Position numbers and translations under genes: made by a program. Source: Chloroflexota bacterium (lineage in GTDB: Bacteria > Chloroflexota > Limnocylindria > Limnocylindrales > CSP1-4). From it: 8,588 nt of DNA. Below, piece after piece: positions 1-5,843 of the stretch. Numbering within the stretch: position 1 is the stretch's first letter; each line of letters starts with the position of its first letter. The stretch spans positions 1 through 8,588 of the forward strand of contig JAKAHL010000064.1 of assembly GCA_021815005.1 (NCBI GenBank), written 5' to 3'. The notes under the pieces are model-generated. The model did not search any database. It worked only from the letters and a program-made list of their open reading frames with translations, and had not been told where the DNA came from.

Positions 1-800
1 CCGCGAGCGGGGACATCCGCGTCGGTGCCGAGGACGGGTCGGTGACGGCCGAGTCGGTGTCTGGTCGTGTGCTCGTGGACGCCCGCGGGGCCGTGGCGGT
101 GACCGCGCGCACCGTGTCCGGCGCCGTCAGCGTGCGGGCGCCCATGATCCTGGCCCTGGATGCCGCGACCACGAGCGGGGACATCCTGGTGGACGGCCGG
201 CTGGACGCCGGGTCCGCCCACAGCATCGCCACCGTGTCGGGCGACACGCGCCTGGTCACGGGCAGCGAGGTGACGGTGGAGTTCCAGTCCGTGGCCGGCG
301 ACATCCGTGCGGCCGTGCCGCATCGGTCGGACGGCACGCGGGGCCGCCGCACCGTGGTCGTGGGCGCGGGGCGCGTGAGGATCGGCATCCGGACCATGTC
401 CGGCGACGCGCGGCTTCAGCCGGGCGTCGCGGATCCCGTGGCGGATGCCGCCGCGCCGACGCCGGCAGGCCCCGCGCCGGCCTCCGCATCGTGGGCCGAC
501 GTGGGCCGCGATTGGGCGGATCTCGCGCGCGACTGGGCGGAATCGGCCAAGGGCTGGGCATCCCGGGGCGCGTCATGGGTGCCCGGCGCCAAGGCCGGCT
601 GGGCCGCCCAGGCCGAGTCGCCAGCCCAAGCCTGGCCGCCTGCCGCGCCCGAGACGCCGGTGCCGGCGCCTGCCGTCGCATCCGACGCGGACGCGAGGCG
701 CCTGGCGATCCTGCGCGCCCTGGAGCGGGGCGAGGTCACCGTGGCGGAGGCTGCGGATCGGCTGGCCGAGCTCGAGGGACCGGCCGCTGCGGAGGCCTGA
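1..800 (+). CDS. DUF4097 beta-repeat protein with C-terminal SHOCT-like helices (5' truncated)
   Basis: The frame is open to the left edge (first full codon at base 3), so the N-terminus lies outside; a GTG at 42 is in frame but falls inside the repeat domain and is not the true start. Numbering from base 3, about 265 residues are visible. Residues 1-140 are short beta-strands punctuated by S/T-x-S-G-D turns (S-G near 2, 20, 39, 58, 79, 98, 133; mostly 18-21 residues apart), the signature of DUF4097 'putative adhesin' beta-helix proteins. Residues 164-200 carry six Trp, the first five exactly seven residues apart (W164, 171, 178, 185, 192, then 200). A Pro/Ala linker follows, then a two-helix SHOCT-like segment (about 231-260). 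Families of this kind (B. subtilis YvlB, enterococcal LiaX) relate to envelope stress; the molecular role here is unknown. The family call is good; cellular location cannot be judged without the N-terminus. Confidence 0.85.
   Translation, partial: ASGDIRVGAEDGSVTAESVSGRVLVDARGAVAVTARTVSGAVSVRAPMILALDAATTSGDILVDGRLDAGSAHSIATVSGDTRLVTGSEVTVEFQSVAGDIRAAVPHRSDGTRGRRTVVVGAGRVRIGIRTMSGDARLQPGVADPVADAAAPTPAGPAPASASWADVGRDWADLARDWAESAKGWASRGASWVPGAKAGWAAQAESPAQAWPPAAPETPVPAPAVASDADARRLAILRALERGEVTVAEAADRLAELEGPAAAEA
791..795 (+). promoter_or_regulatory. Ribosome binding site for the SHOCT-like gene
   Basis: GGAGG lies inside the last codons of the upstream gene, 8 nt ahead of the GTG at 804. It supports that start and suggests co-transcription and translational coupling of the two genes. 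Confidence 0.7.
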
Positions 801-803
801 ACC

Positions 804-1205
804 GTGCCGGAGGATCCGCTCGACACCGTCCTGCGCCTGGTGGCGGAGGGTCGCCTCACGGCCGACGAGGCCGCCGTGATCCTGGCCGCGCTCGACGCCC
901 GGCTCGATCCCGGGGCGACGCCGGCCGGAGGATGGCCCGGGCCAGCGTCCGGCCGGGCGGGTCGGCCCCCGTCGCCCGGAGGGGAGGGCGGCGGGCGGTC
1001 GCTGCGCATCGAGGTGCGGGACGGTGCCCGCACGGTGGTGAACCTGCGCCTGCCCCTGGCCCTCGGCCAGTACGCGCTCGACCGGGTCCCCGGCCTGTCG
1101 GGCGATCAGGTGGACCGCGTGCGGGCGGCGCTGCGATCGGGCCTGACGGGTCCCGTGCTGGTGGTGGACGACGAGCACGGCGGCGTGCGGATCGCCATCG
1201 ACTAG
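804..1205 (+). CDS. SHOCT-like domain protein
   Basis: This 133-residue protein starts with GTG 3 nt after the stop of the DUF4097 gene, behind a well-placed GGAGG. Residues 5-33 form an amphipathic helix pair (LDTVLRLVAEGRLTADEAA) of the SHOCT-like type found at the N-terminus of YvlB-like proteins. Residues 35-63 are a Gly/Pro/Arg linker. Residues 64-133 form a second small domain with alternating strands (LRIEV, VVNLRLPL, then a helix and PVLVVDDEHGGVRIAID); this 'RIEV...VNLRLPL' pattern accompanies SHOCT-like helices in other actinobacterial and firmicute proteins. There is no signal peptide or membrane segment, so it is probably cytoplasmic. It is likely a functional partner of the DUF4097 protein, whose C-terminus carries a similar helix pair. 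The precise role is unknown. The stop is TAG. Confidence 0.8.
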   Translation: MPEDPLDTVLRLVAEGRLTADEAAVILAALDARLDPGATPAGGWPGPASGRAGRPPSPGGEGGGRSLRIEVRDGARTVVNLRLPLALGQYALDRVPGLSGDQVDRVRAALRSGLTGPVLVVDDEHGGVRIAID

Positions 1206-1240
1206 GATCCCAGCCCGCGCGGCGGGCGCCCCTGGCTCCT

Positions 1241-1279
1241 CGGGTCGCGCGCTCTCGGGCGGGCCAGCGCGCGGACCCG
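1241..1279. terminator. Hairpin between convergent genes, probable bidirectional terminator
   Basis: CGGGTCGCGCGCT (1241-1253) pairs with AGCGCGCGGACCCG (1266-1279): 13 base pairs with one bulged G at 1274 and a 12-nt loop. It sits in the 80-bp gap between the stop of the SHOCT-like gene and the stop of the convergent kinase. There is no T-tract on either side, so it is not a classical intrinsic terminator, but T-less hairpins are common at 3' ends in high-GC genomes. Confidence 0.5.
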
Positions 1280-1285
1280 CGGCGA

Positions 1286-2611
1286 TCAGGCCGGCGCGTC
1301 GGGTTTCGCGTGGCTGTCCGAGGCCGGCAGCGTCACGGTGAACCGGGCGCCGGCGCCCTCGGGCGAGGACGCGTGGATCGTGCCCCGCATCGCGTCGGTG
1401 ATCCGGCGCGCGATGGCAAGGCCCAGCCCCGTGCCGCCGGAGCCGTGGCGGGTGGTCCCGTGGAGGCGCGTGAACGGCTCGAAGATCCGCTCCATCGCCT
1501 CCGGCGGGATGCCGGGCCCCTGGTCCTCCACCTCGACCACCGCCTGCGCCCCCGCCCGCCGAACCCGGACCGTGACGGTGGTGCCGCGCGGAGAGTGGTC
1601 CACGGCGTTGTCCACCAGGATCAGCAGCAGCTGGACGAAGCGGTCGCGGTCCGCGCTGGCGAGGACCGGGCCGACCGCCTCGTGCGCCAGCGTCACATCG
1701 CGCTCGGCCGCCAGCGCGGTGGCGCCGCGCACCGTGTCGGCCGCGAGCGACGCGACGTCGAGCACCACGGACGACACCGAGAGCCTGGTCTCGTCCCAGG
1801 CCGCCAGCTGGAGCAGGTCCCCCACGAGCAGCCCGAGCCGGTCCGCCTCGGCCACGATATCGGTCACGAAGTCCCGCCCCTCGTCATCGACCAGGTTCTC
1901 CCGCTCCAGCACCTCGGCGTTGGCGCGGATGAGCGCGGCGGGCGTGCGCAGCTCGTGCGAGGCGTCGGCCACGAACCGGCGCTGGGCCTCGAAGCCCTCG
2001 CGGATGGGCCGCAGGGCCCGCCCGGTGACGAGGAGCGTGATCAGTGCCGCCCCGACCAGGCCCACCGCGCCGACGGCGCCGATCGCGAGGAGCAGCGTCC
2101 GGGCGATCTGGTCGTGGAGGTCGAGGCGGATCCCGCCCTGGACGAACCCCAGGGTCTGCCCGTTGTGGACGATCGGCAGCGTGTACAGGCGGAGGTCCAC
2201 ACCGTTCGCCTGGATGGTGCGCAGGTCGCTCCCGCTCGCGGCGGCCGAGGCCATGGCGGCCGTGTCGGGCAGGCCGACGGTCGGGTAGTTGGACCGGTTC
2301 TCGGTGACGGTGCCCGAGGGGCTCACGACCAGCACGAAGGTGTCCGACTGGCCCGTGGGCCGATCGGGATCCGCGGCGGCGTCGGTGTCCACGCCGCCGC
2401 TGTCACCGCCCGTCTCCTTGCCGGTGGCGACGACCCGGGCCTGGACCGCGTCCATCACGGCCCGGTCCACGTCGCTGTCGAGCGCCCGCAGCGCCACCAC
2501 GGCGGTCACGGCGCCCACGCCCACCACCAGCAGCGCGAGCAGTGCCATGGTGACCGCGAACAGCCGGCGGCGCGTCCGCCGGATGAGGCGCTCGGTGGTG
2601 CCGAGGGCCAT
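1286..2611 (-). CDS. Membrane sensor histidine kinase of an OmpR-type two-component system
   Basis: This 441-residue kinase autophosphorylates on His and passes the phosphate to the response regulator encoded just upstream. Order: basic N-terminus, TM1 (about 18-40), extracytoplasmic sensor region (about 41-170), TM2 (about 171-195), dimerisation helix with H-box DASHELRTP (phospho-acceptor His219), then the HATPase domain with N-box LVDNAVDHSP (Asn335), G1 DQGPGIP (363-369), F-box IFEPF (376-380) and G2 GGTGLGLAI (392-400). All catalytic motifs are intact. Only about 15 residues separate TM2 from the dimerisation helix, too few for a normal HAMP domain of about 50. ATG 2611 lies 6 nt after the regulator's stop, so the two are co-transcribed; there is no good Shine-Dalgarno sequence, so translation is probably coupled. 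The signal is unknown; location next to the ApbE/heme operon suggests an envelope or redox cue, which is inference. Confidence 0.95.
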   Translation of the reverse strand: MALGTTERLIRRTRRRLFAVTMALLALLVVGVGAVTAVVALRALDSDVDRAVMDAVQARVVATGKETGGDSGGVDTDAAADPDRPTGQSDTFVLVVSPSGTVTENRSNYPTVGLPDTAAMASAAASGSDLRTIQANGVDLRLYTLPIVHNGQTLGFVQGGIRLDLHDQIARTLLLAIGAVGAVGLVGAALITLLVTGRALRPIREGFEAQRRFVADASHELRTPAALIRANAEVLERENLVDDEGRDFVTDIVAEADRLGLLVGDLLQLAAWDETRLSVSSVVLDVASLAADTVRGATALAAERDVTLAHEAVGPVLASADRDRFVQLLLILVDNAVDHSPRGTTVTVRVRRAGAQAVVEVEDQGPGIPPEAMERIFEPFTRLHGTTRHGSGGTGLGLAIARRITDAMRGTIHASSPEGAGARFTVTLPASDSHAKPDAPA

Positions 2612-2617
2612 GGGGGG

Positions 2618-3292
2618 TCAGCCCTCTGACTTGAGCGAGTAGCCGACGCCCCGCACCGTCTTGAGCCGGTCGGCGCGCGCCAGCTCGCCCAGCTTGCGGC
2701 GCAGGTACGAGACGTACAGGTCCACCACGTTCGAGTACACGTCGGGCTCGGCGCCCCAGACCTGGTCGAGGATCTGCTGGCGGGTCACCACCTGGTTGGC
2801 GTGGCGGATGAAGAACCCCAGCAGCGCGAATTCCCGGGCGGACAGGTCCACCGTGCGCTCGCCCACCTGGGCGACATGGCGCAGCTCGTCGAGCACGATG
2901 TCGCCGGCCGACAGGTGGGCGTCCGCCGAGGGCGCGGGGCGCCGGCCGAGTGCCCGGATGCGGGCCAGCAGCTCGGAGAAGGCGAACGGCTTGGCGAGGT
3001 AGTCGTCGGCGCCCGCGTCGAGCCCGGCGACCCGGTCGTCCACCGAGCCGAGCGCGGTGAGCATCAGCACCGGCGCCGTGACGCCCCGGGCCTTGAGCAG
3101 GCGCATCACCGTCATGCCGTCGATGTCCGGCAGGCCCCGGTCCAGCACCACCACGTCGTGCGGCCCGGTCTCCGCCATCGCGACCGCGGAGATGCCGTCC
3201 GGCGCCACGTCCACGACATGGCGCTCCGCCACCAGCACGCGCTTCACCAGCGCCGCCATCTTGGGCTCGTCCTCGACCACCAGAATGCGCAT
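2618..3292 (-). CDS. OmpR/PhoB-family response regulator
   Basis: This 224-residue transcription factor has a receiver domain at about 1-115: acidic pocket E7/D8, phospho-acceptor Asp51 in VVVLDRGLPDIDG, switch residue Thr79 in MLTA, and conserved Lys101 in LAKPF. A winged-helix DNA-binding domain follows (about 127-222), with LSAREFALLGFF, the recognition-helix region VYSNVVDLYVSYLRRKLG and the terminal wing TVRGVGYSL. Its partner is the kinase 6 nt downstream. The ATG at 3292 is preceded at 7 nt by CACAAT, with TCGACC 17 bp further up, a plausible promoter placing transcription start at or next to the ATG. Three 11-bp-spaced GTCT repeats lie upstream in the divergent gap and are a good candidate for its own operator. 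Likely targets are its own operon and the divergent ApbE/heme operon (inference). Confidence 0.95.
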   Translation of the reverse strand: MRILVVEDEPKMAALVKRVLVAERHVVDVAPDGISAVAMAETGPHDVVVLDRGLPDIDGMTVMRLLKARGVTAPVLMLTALGSVDDRVAGLDAGADDYLAKPFAFSELLARIRALGRRPAPSADAHLSAGDIVLDELRHVAQVGERTVDLSAREFALLGFFIRHANQVVTRQQILDQVWGAEPDVYSNVVDLYVSYLRRKLGELARADRLKTVRGVGYSLKSEG

Positions 3293-3299
3293 GCCGACG

Positions 3300-3328
3300 A
3301 TTGTGGGGCCGATGCGGACGCAGGTCGA
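3300..3328 (-). promoter_or_regulatory. Candidate promoter of the response regulator-kinase operon
   Basis: Read on the minus strand, a -35-like TCGACC (3328-3323) is followed after 17 bp by a -10-like CACAAT (3305-3300), 7 nt ahead of ATG 3292. The spacing would start the transcript almost at the ATG, as for the leaderless genes further right. Matches to consensus are partial. Confidence 0.4.
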
Positions 3329-3342
3329 GGGTCCGCCCGCGC

Positions 3343-3372
3343 GTCTGTGAGAAGTCTCACCCGGGTCTCAGT
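3343..3372. promoter_or_regulatory. Three 11-bp-spaced direct repeats, candidate response-regulator operator
   Basis: GTCT occurs at 3343, 3354 and 3365, exactly 11 bp apart: GTCTGTGA, GTCTCACC, GTCTCAGT. Copies two and three share GTCTCA. OmpR/PhoB-family dimers bind tandem half-sites with about this spacing. The block lies between the divergent response regulator and the small-protein/ApbE operon. Copies one and two also create an inverted repeat, GTGAGA-AG-TCTCAC (3347-3360). Binding by the adjacent regulator is inferred. Confidence 0.55.
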
Positions 3373-3422
3373 GCACGGTCGGCGCGCTGGAGCCACGCTG
3401 GGGGCCTGTTCGAAATCCCGTC

Positions 3423-3428
3423 GGGAGG
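3423..3428 (+). promoter_or_regulatory. Ribosome binding site of the first operon gene
   Basis: GGGAGG ends 9 nt before ATG 3438 and fixes that start. The flanking TCCC-GTC-GGGA (3416-3426) could form a small 4-bp hairpin over the site. No convincing -10 box is visible between the GTCT repeats and this site; CACGCT at 3394-3399 is the nearest weak candidate. Confidence 0.6.
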
Positions 3429-3437
3429 CCCAACTCC

Positions 3438-3740
3438 ATGCTGACACGCGTGGCGCTCCTCGCCGCCTCGCTGGCCGCGTCGGCCGTCCTAGCGCTCGGG
3501 CTGGCGATCGCGGGCGTGGTTTTCGCCCGGCCCGCCGCAACCCCTCCCGGGGTCAACACCCCGGCTGCGGCGTCGGCCCCTGCCGCCCCGCCCCAGCCCG
3601 TCACGCAGATCGACACCGTGTACGTGGTGCCGCCCGCCGCGGGCCCCAACCCCACCCCTGCCCCAACTCCCTCGCCCATCATCGTCAAGCGCGTGATCGT
3701 CACGCCCGCAGGCGGCGTCGAGGGCGGAGACAACGACTGA
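3438..3740 (+). CDS. Small membrane-anchored Pro/Ala-rich protein, unknown function
   Basis: This 100-residue protein begins MLTR followed by one long hydrophobic stretch (about 4-30) that could be an uncleaved signal anchor or a signal peptide; there is no lipobox Cys. The rest should lie outside the membrane: an Ala/Pro-rich linker (31-56), a short strand-like stretch TQIDTVYVVPP (57-66), a Pro/Thr linker (67-80), a second strand-like stretch IIVKRVIVTP (81-90), and an acidic Gly-rich end (GGVEGGDND). There is no Cys, no heme motif and no FMN-binding domain. It is the first gene of a four-gene operon; its TGA shares its A with the ATG of the next gene. Good RBS, GC-rich third positions and the tight overlap argue for a real gene. 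The layout recurs in the next protein, so the two may be diverged copies working with ApbE and the heme protein. The family is not recognised. Confidence 0.75.
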   Translation: MLTRVALLAASLAASAVLALGLAIAGVVFARPAATPPGVNTPAAASAPAAPPQPVTQIDTVYVVPPAAGPNPTPAPTPSPIIVKRVIVTPAGGVEGGDND

Positions 3741-4252
3741 TGACCGAACCCCGCCAGCCCGGCCCGCCCGGAGGTCGTCCCGTGCCGCCGCCCGCCCACG
3801 CGCGGCAGGACGCGCATCCGCAGCACCTGTCCCTCCACCACCCCGCTCGAGCGGACCTCGAGGCTCGTCGGCGGCGCGGCGTGGCCGAGCCCAGCGGCAT
3901 CCGCATGGTGGTCGCCCTCGCCGGCCTCGCGTCGGCATCCGCCCTGGCCACGGCGATGCTGCCGTCGATCCTGCCCAAGCCGGTTGCGGTGACGTCCGCG
4001 GACGTCGTGGCGGCCGACGCGGCGGCGTCCCAGGGCTCGAGCCCGTCTCCCGCGCCGTCGGTGATCCACGTGACGCGCGTCGTCACCCTCGCACCGGGCC
4101 AGACCCTGCCGCCGGACGCCCTCGCTGGCAGCGCGACCGCCGCCACACCCACGACGCCCGGGGCGACCCCCAGGACGACACCCGCTGCCACGCCCCGGCC
4201 GACGCCCCGGATCATCGTCCAGACCGCCACGCGCCAGTCAGGCAAGCCGTGA
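3740..4252 (+). CDS. Single-pass membrane Pro/Thr-rich protein, unknown function
   Basis: This 170-residue protein starts at the ATG overlapping the previous stop (TGATG) with GGAGA at 3726-3730 nine nt upstream. The frame is open for another 900 bases to the left, but that part is antisense to the response regulator and is discarded. Residues 1-53 are hydrophilic, rich in Pro, His and Arg, with RRRR at 43-46; about 54-75 is one membrane helix; the remainder is Ala/Ser/Pro/Thr-rich and, by the positive-inside rule, extracytoplasmic. It contains a strand-like VIHVTRVVTLAPGQTLP (108-124), a Thr-Pro-Arg linker and a final PRIIVQTATRQSG. This repeats the scheme of the preceding 100-residue protein (strand, Pro/Thr linker, IIV strand). 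There is no Cys, no recognisable domain and no good flavinylation motif (a PGAT at 140-143 lacks the flanking residues). The last 4 bases overlap apbE. It may be a scaffold or acceptor for the redox proteins; this is speculation. Confidence 0.75.
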   Translation: MTEPRQPGPPGGRPVPPPAHARQDAHPQHLSLHHPARADLEARRRRGVAEPSGIRMVVALAGLASASALATAMLPSILPKPVAVTSADVVAADAAASQGSSPSPAPSVIHVTRVVTLAPGQTLPPDALAGSATAATPTTPGATPRTTPAATPRPTPRIIVQTATRQSGKP

Positions 4253-5160
4253 CCGACCTCGCCGTCCCCGCGACCGCCGAGGCCCGCCGCGCCATGTTGG
4301 GCGGTGAGGTCGCCGTCCACGCCACGGGTGACGTCACGCGGTCGCAGCTCGGCGCCGTGCTCGACCGGCTCGCGGCGTGGGCGTCCAGGCTGACGCGGTT
4401 CGAGCCGGGGTCGGAGCTGGCGCGCGCCAACGCCGCTCCCGGAGATCGCACGCGCATCGGGCCCACGCTCACGGCGGTGCTCGACTGGGCCCGCGCGGCC
4501 GAGGGCCTGACCGACGGACTCGTCGATGTGGCCATGCTCGAGGCGCGCCTCGCGGCGGAGGCCGGCGTGCCCGTCCGCCCGCCCCGGGCCGCAAGCCGCC
4601 GCTGGTCGCTCGAGCGCGGCCCCAGGGCGAGCGTTCTGCGGCGCGACCCCGGCGTCCGGATCGACCTCGACGGGGTGGCCAAGGGTTGGCTCGCCGACCG
4701 TGCCCTCGCGCTGGCCCCGGGCCGATCCGCCCTCGTGGACGCGGACGGCGACATCGCCCTGAGGCTGGCCGGTCCCGACGACGCGTGGGTGCTGGGCGTG
4801 GCCGACCCGCGCGACGCAGAGGAGTTCCTGGCGGTGCTCCGGTTCCGCGCCGGGATCGCTCCGGGCGCGTTCGGCGTGGCCACATCGGGGACCAGCGTCC
4901 ACCGCTGGGCCCACGCGCGCGGCGATGCCCACCACCTGATCGATCCCCACACCTGGCGGCCGGCCGTCACGGACATCGTCCAGGCGACGGTCGTGGCGGG
5001 ATCGGCCCGCGAGGCGGAGGCCCTCGCCAAGGCTGCCGTGATCGTCGGCACGGCGCGCGCGTTCGCGCTGCTCGACCGCCCCGGCGTCCTCGGGGCCCTC
5101 ATCCTCACCGAGCGCGGCGACCTCCGCGCCACCCCGGAGATGCTGCGATGGCTGGCGTGA
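4249..5160 (+). CDS. apbE: ApbE-family FAD:protein FMN transferase
   Basis: ApbE enzymes use FAD and a divalent metal to attach FMN covalently to Thr/Ser of extracytoplasmic redox proteins. This 303-residue protein shows the family motifs in order: SRLTRFEPGSELARAN (46-61), IDLDGVAKGWLAD (138-150), VDADGDIA (163-170, usually NxGGD), GVATSGTSVHRW (209-220), HHLIDPHTWRP (228-238) and the C-terminal TVVAGSAREAEALAKAA (247-263). In the last motif, the usual Asp and Thr metal ligands (D-x3-T) read Glu257 and Lys261, so metal binding may differ. There is no signal peptide, lipobox or membrane helix, so it appears cytosolic, whereas many ApbEs are exported. GTG 4249 overlaps the previous stop (GTGA). 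The next gene starts 13 nt before its end and encodes a heme membrane protein, supporting a joint redox role. No FMN-binding-domain substrate is encoded in the window. Confidence 0.88.
   Translation: MTDLAVPATAEARRAMLGGEVAVHATGDVTRSQLGAVLDRLAAWASRLTRFEPGSELARANAAPGDRTRIGPTLTAVLDWARAAEGLTDGLVDVAMLEARLAAEAGVPVRPPRAASRRWSLERGPRASVLRRDPGVRIDLDGVAKGWLADRALALAPGRSALVDADGDIALRLAGPDDAWVLGVADPRDAEEFLAVLRFRAGIAPGAFGVATSGTSVHRWAHARGDAHHLIDPHTWRPAVTDIVQATVVAGSAREAEALAKAAVIVGTARAFALLDRPGVLGALILTERGDLRATPEMLRWLA
5136..5140 (+). promoter_or_regulatory. Ribosome binding site deciding the heme protein start
   Basis: GGAGA within the end of apbE is 7 nt from ATG 5148. The alternative ATG at 5172 has no comparable site, so 5148 is preferred. 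Confidence 0.5.
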
Positions 5161-5843
5161 CATCGCGCGGGATGGACCCGCGCACCTCGCTCGTCCGGTT
5201 CGGCCTGCCCGCGATCGCCGCCGGCGTCGTGATCGGGGGGACGCTGCCGGGCGTGGTGGCCGGCGTGCTGGCGGCGAGCCCGACCAGCCTGCCGTGGCTG
5301 TTCGAGCGGCTGTTCGCCTGGCTGGCCTACCTCACGATGTCACTATCGGTGGTCTACGGCCTGCTGCTCTCGACCAAGCTGCTGGACGCGATCGCCCACC
5401 GGCCCGTGAGCTTCGCGCTCCACCAGGACCTTGCCGTCGCGGGCCTGGCGATGGCCGCCCTGCACGCCGGCCTGCTGAGCCTCGACGCGTCGATGCCGTT
5501 CACCCTGACAGACCTGCTGCTGCCCGGCGCGTCGCCGTACGCGCCGCTCGCGGTTGGCGCAGGGCAGGTCGCGCTCTACCTCACGGCGATCGTGACGGCC
5601 AGCTTCCACGTCCGGCGGCGGATCGGCCAGCGGGCCTGGCGGGCACTCCACCTGGTGACGTTCCTCTCGTTCGCCGGCGCCACCGCGCACGGCATCGCCG
5701 CCGGCACCGACAGCGGCCAGGCGTGGGCGCAGTGGATCTACCTCGGCTCGCTGGCCATCGTGGCGTTCCTCGTGGCGTACCGCCTCGGGCTCGTCCTGGC
5801 GGCGCGCGCCGGGCGTCGGGCGAGGCTGGCCCCGGCCGCCTGA
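5148..5843 (+). CDS. Ferric-reductase-like transmembrane heme b protein
   Basis: This 231-residue protein has about six membrane helices (roughly 18-43, 53-76, 94-112, 134-153, 165-184, 194-217). Four His sit in the pattern of bis-heme ferric reductase/NOX/MsrQ-type domains: His92 and His106 (HQDLAVAGLAMAALH) and His168 and His181 (HLVTFLSFAGATAH). It probably passes electrons across the membrane through two heme b groups. Unlike eukaryotic ferric reductases or NOX it ends soon after the last helix, with no FAD- or NAD(P)-binding domain, so a separate reductase or quinol donor is needed, as for MsrQ. ATG 5148 overlaps apbE by 13 nt and has an RBS; ATG 5172 is an alternative. As the last gene of the operon it is the likely partner of apbE and the two small anchored proteins. 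Direction of electron flow and acceptor are unknown. Confidence 0.85.
   Translation: MAGVTSRGMDPRTSLVRFGLPAIAAGVVIGGTLPGVVAGVLAASPTSLPWLFERLFAWLAYLTMSLSVVYGLLLSTKLLDAIAHRPVSFALHQDLAVAGLAMAALHAGLLSLDASMPFTLTDLLLPGASPYAPLAVGAGQVALYLTAIVTASFHVRRRIGQRAWRALHLVTFLSFAGATAHGIAAGTDSGQAWAQWIYLGSLAIVAFLVAYRLGLVLAARAGRRARLAPAA

Noticed and set aside
491..2629. A 712-codon open frame on the + strand
   Set aside because: It crosses the DUF4097 gene, the SHOCT-like gene and the antisense of the kinase, and its Arg/Gly/Pro-rich product has no domains. It is a GC-rich shadow.
3404..3426. TTCGAAATCCC resembling a tRNA T-arm
   Set aside because: There is no 5-bp T-stem, no anticodon arm and no acceptor stem around it, and it leads directly into an RBS.
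4157..4168. PGAT in the second small protein as an ApbE flavinylation site
   Set aside because: The acceptor motif needs an upstream Asp and usually S/T-G-A-T within an FMN-binding domain. Here Pro replaces Ser/Thr, there is no Asp, and the context is a Thr/Pro linker. Not excluded experimentally, but not supported.
3700..5163. A 487-codon open frame on the - strand opposite apbE
   Set aside because: It is antisense to apbE and the second small protein, both supported by motifs or overlaps; the product shows no recognisable motif.
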